From NCBI GenBank assembly GCA_964592725.1, contig CAZQFQ010000036.1, forward strand, positions 1 through 13,670: DNA of 13,670 bases, given 5' to 3'. The notes below the pieces were generated by a model, which was given only the letters and a program-made list of their open reading frames with translations, was not told the DNA's origin and ran no database searches. Position numbers and translations under genes: made by a program. The DNA comes from PALSA-1336 sp964592725 (GTDB lineage Bacteria; Patescibacteriota; Doudnabacteria; UBA920). This document shows, piece by piece, positions 12,786 to 13,670 of this stretch (position 1 is the stretch's first letter; each line of letters begins with the position of its first letter).

Positions 12786-13670
12786 GTAATAAAGTCGACT
12801 AATTCAATCCACTTTTCTATACTCAACTCCTGGGGCCGTGCCTCGGGTTTTATTTTGAGTGATGATAAAATTTCCAAAACTTTATTTTTCTCCAGCCCCA
12901 AATTGTTTACCAGCGTGTTGTGGATTTGTTTTCTTTTTCCGGCGAAGCAGGCTTTGACGATTTTAAAAAACTTTTTTTCGTCAGCCAAAACAAATTTGGG
13001 TTTTTTGAATAAATCAATTTTGACAATCGCGCTGTCAACTTTTGGCGCGGGATAAAAACTTTTTGCCAAAACTATCTGAATAATTTTCGGCGTCCCAAAC
13101 AACTGTACTGAAATCGCCAGTACTGATAATTTGCCGGGCATCGCTACAATATTTTGGGCGACTTCTTTTTGCGTGAGTATGGTTACGCTCGTTGGTTTAA
13201 ATTTCGCTGTCATAAACATTTGCAAAATTTTTCCGGTAATAAAGTACGGGATGTTGGCAACAACCTTGTAATTAACTCCCCCTACCCCCTCTTTAGAAAA
13301 GAGGGGGGCTCCGCGGTTTTGCGATGTATCTGCGGAGCCTCCTCCCCTTTGCTGAAGGGGAGGCCGGGAGGAATTCTTAAAAAAACTCTGGAAGCCATAC
13401 TCGAGGACATCTGCTATTTCAAACCGAAAATTATTCGGGTAATCTTTTTTTATCGCTTTTAGGATCGGCAAAAACTTTGGATCCTTTTCAACAGACAAAA
13501 CAAATCCCGCGCGTTCGCAAAGCAGGCGCGTCAGATTGCCGATGCCCGGGCCGATTTCCAAAACCACGTCTTGCGATGTTATGGCGGCCGCGGCCACAAT
13601 ATCCTGCAAAACAAAATCATCAATCAAAAAATTCTGGCCGTAGGTGAAGTTGGGCCTTAGGTTATTCCGT
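12773..13670 (-). CDS. rsmA: 16S rRNA (adenine1518/1519-N6)-dimethyltransferase RsmA (KsgA), 5'-truncated
   Basis: Transfers methyl groups from S-adenosylmethionine to two adenines in helix 45 of 16S rRNA during 30S maturation. The frame is open to the right edge and reads TYGQNFLIDDFV, so the GQNFLID motif is present and the true start lies beyond the window; a TTG at 13627 is not the start. Seen in order: motif I VLEIGPGIGNLTRLL, acidic end of strand 2 in SVEKDP, EIADVLEY, NIPYFITGKIL (catalytic NIPY), FYPAPKVDSAIV and CFAGKRKQIHNTL in the C-terminal domain. Between DVLEY and NIPY there is an extra ~33 residues (SSRPPLQQRGGG to SKEGVGG) from a palindromic DNA element; the flanking fold residues are intact. 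The final residues TASS and the stop come from another repeat. Confidence 0.95.
   Translation of the reverse strand, partial: RNNLRPNFTYGQNFLIDDFVLQDIVAAAAITSQDVVLEIGPGIGNLTRLLCERAGFVLSVEKDPKFLPILKAIKKDYPNNFRFEIADVLEYGFQSFFKNSSRPPLQQRGGGSADTSQNRGAPLFSKEGVGGVNYKVVANIPYFITGKILQMFMTAKFKPTSVTILTQKEVAQNIVAMPGKLSVLAISVQLFGTPKIIQIVLAKSFYPAPKVDSAIVKIDLFKKPKFVLADEKKFFKIVKACFAGKRKQIHNTLVNNLGLEKNKVLEILSSLKIKPEARPQELSIEKWIELVDFITASS
13276..13374. repeat. Palindromic element inserted in frame within rsmA
   Basis: About 99 bp, 33 codons. It has three hairpins: CCCCTCTTT with AAAGAGGGG (near 13287-13307), CTCCGCGG with TGCGGAG in the middle (near 13309-13337), and CTCCCC with GGGGAG (near 13341-13362). The G/C-rich arms are of the same family as the elements at 10291-10382 and 2901-2940. 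It sits between the third nucleotide-binding strand and the NIPY motif. Confidence 0.8.

Noticed and set aside
13625..13627. TTG as start of rsmA
   Set aside because: The frame continues upstream with the conserved GQNFL residues, so the gene begins beyond the window.

Overview
The window looks like an ultra-small-genome bacterium of the Candidate Phyla Radiation (Patescibacteria, most like Parcubacteria). This is inferred from four things: a secretion-type cluster of large, poorly conserved proteins, A-rich translation starts with no visible Shine-Dalgarno sequence, a PaaX/Cas2-like regulator of a type common in that group, and many short palindromic repeats, several of them inside genes. 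TGA is used as a stop codon. No taxonomic search was possible.

Layout. Almost everything reads leftwards. At the right edge is the 5'-truncated rsmA (16S rRNA dimethyltransferase), convergent with the only rightward protein gene, a DUF192 lipoprotein. A strong minus-strand promoter near 12060 then begins a run of three envelope or secreted proteins: a 151-aa small secreted protein, a 283-aa single-TM protein and a 627-aa signal-peptide protein. A hairpin terminator follows at about 8359-8379. Next comes a 174-aa winged-helix/Cas2-fold regulator whose own promoter holds a palindromic operator between -35 and -10. A second, 38-bp perfect copy of that palindrome lies just past the gene. Then a promoter near 7535 and a roughly 215-nt leader lead into an 1160-aa VirB6/TrbL-like polytopic protein, followed 3 nt later by a 572-aa helical plus disordered protein. 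Further left are an NYN-domain nuclease and a disordered protein that runs off the left edge.

How they may work together. The secreted proteins, the single-TM protein and the VirB6-like channel look like parts of a type IV secretion or pilus-like machine. No VirB4/VirD4 ATPase lies in the window. The PaaX/Cas2-like protein probably represses itself and may control its neighbours.

The most unusual part is 1397-2884. On the plus strand, antisense to the operon, I see five compact promoter signals and four T-tailed hairpins. One unit is a tRNA-like sequence (2507-2577) inside the 572-aa reading frame. Two neighbouring units carry sequence complementary to its 5' half (24 paired positions) and its 3' half (about 79% identity). 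The window also shows palindromic repeats that have entered reading frames without breaking them, including one inside the catalytic domain of RsmA and one that supplies the RsmA stop codon.
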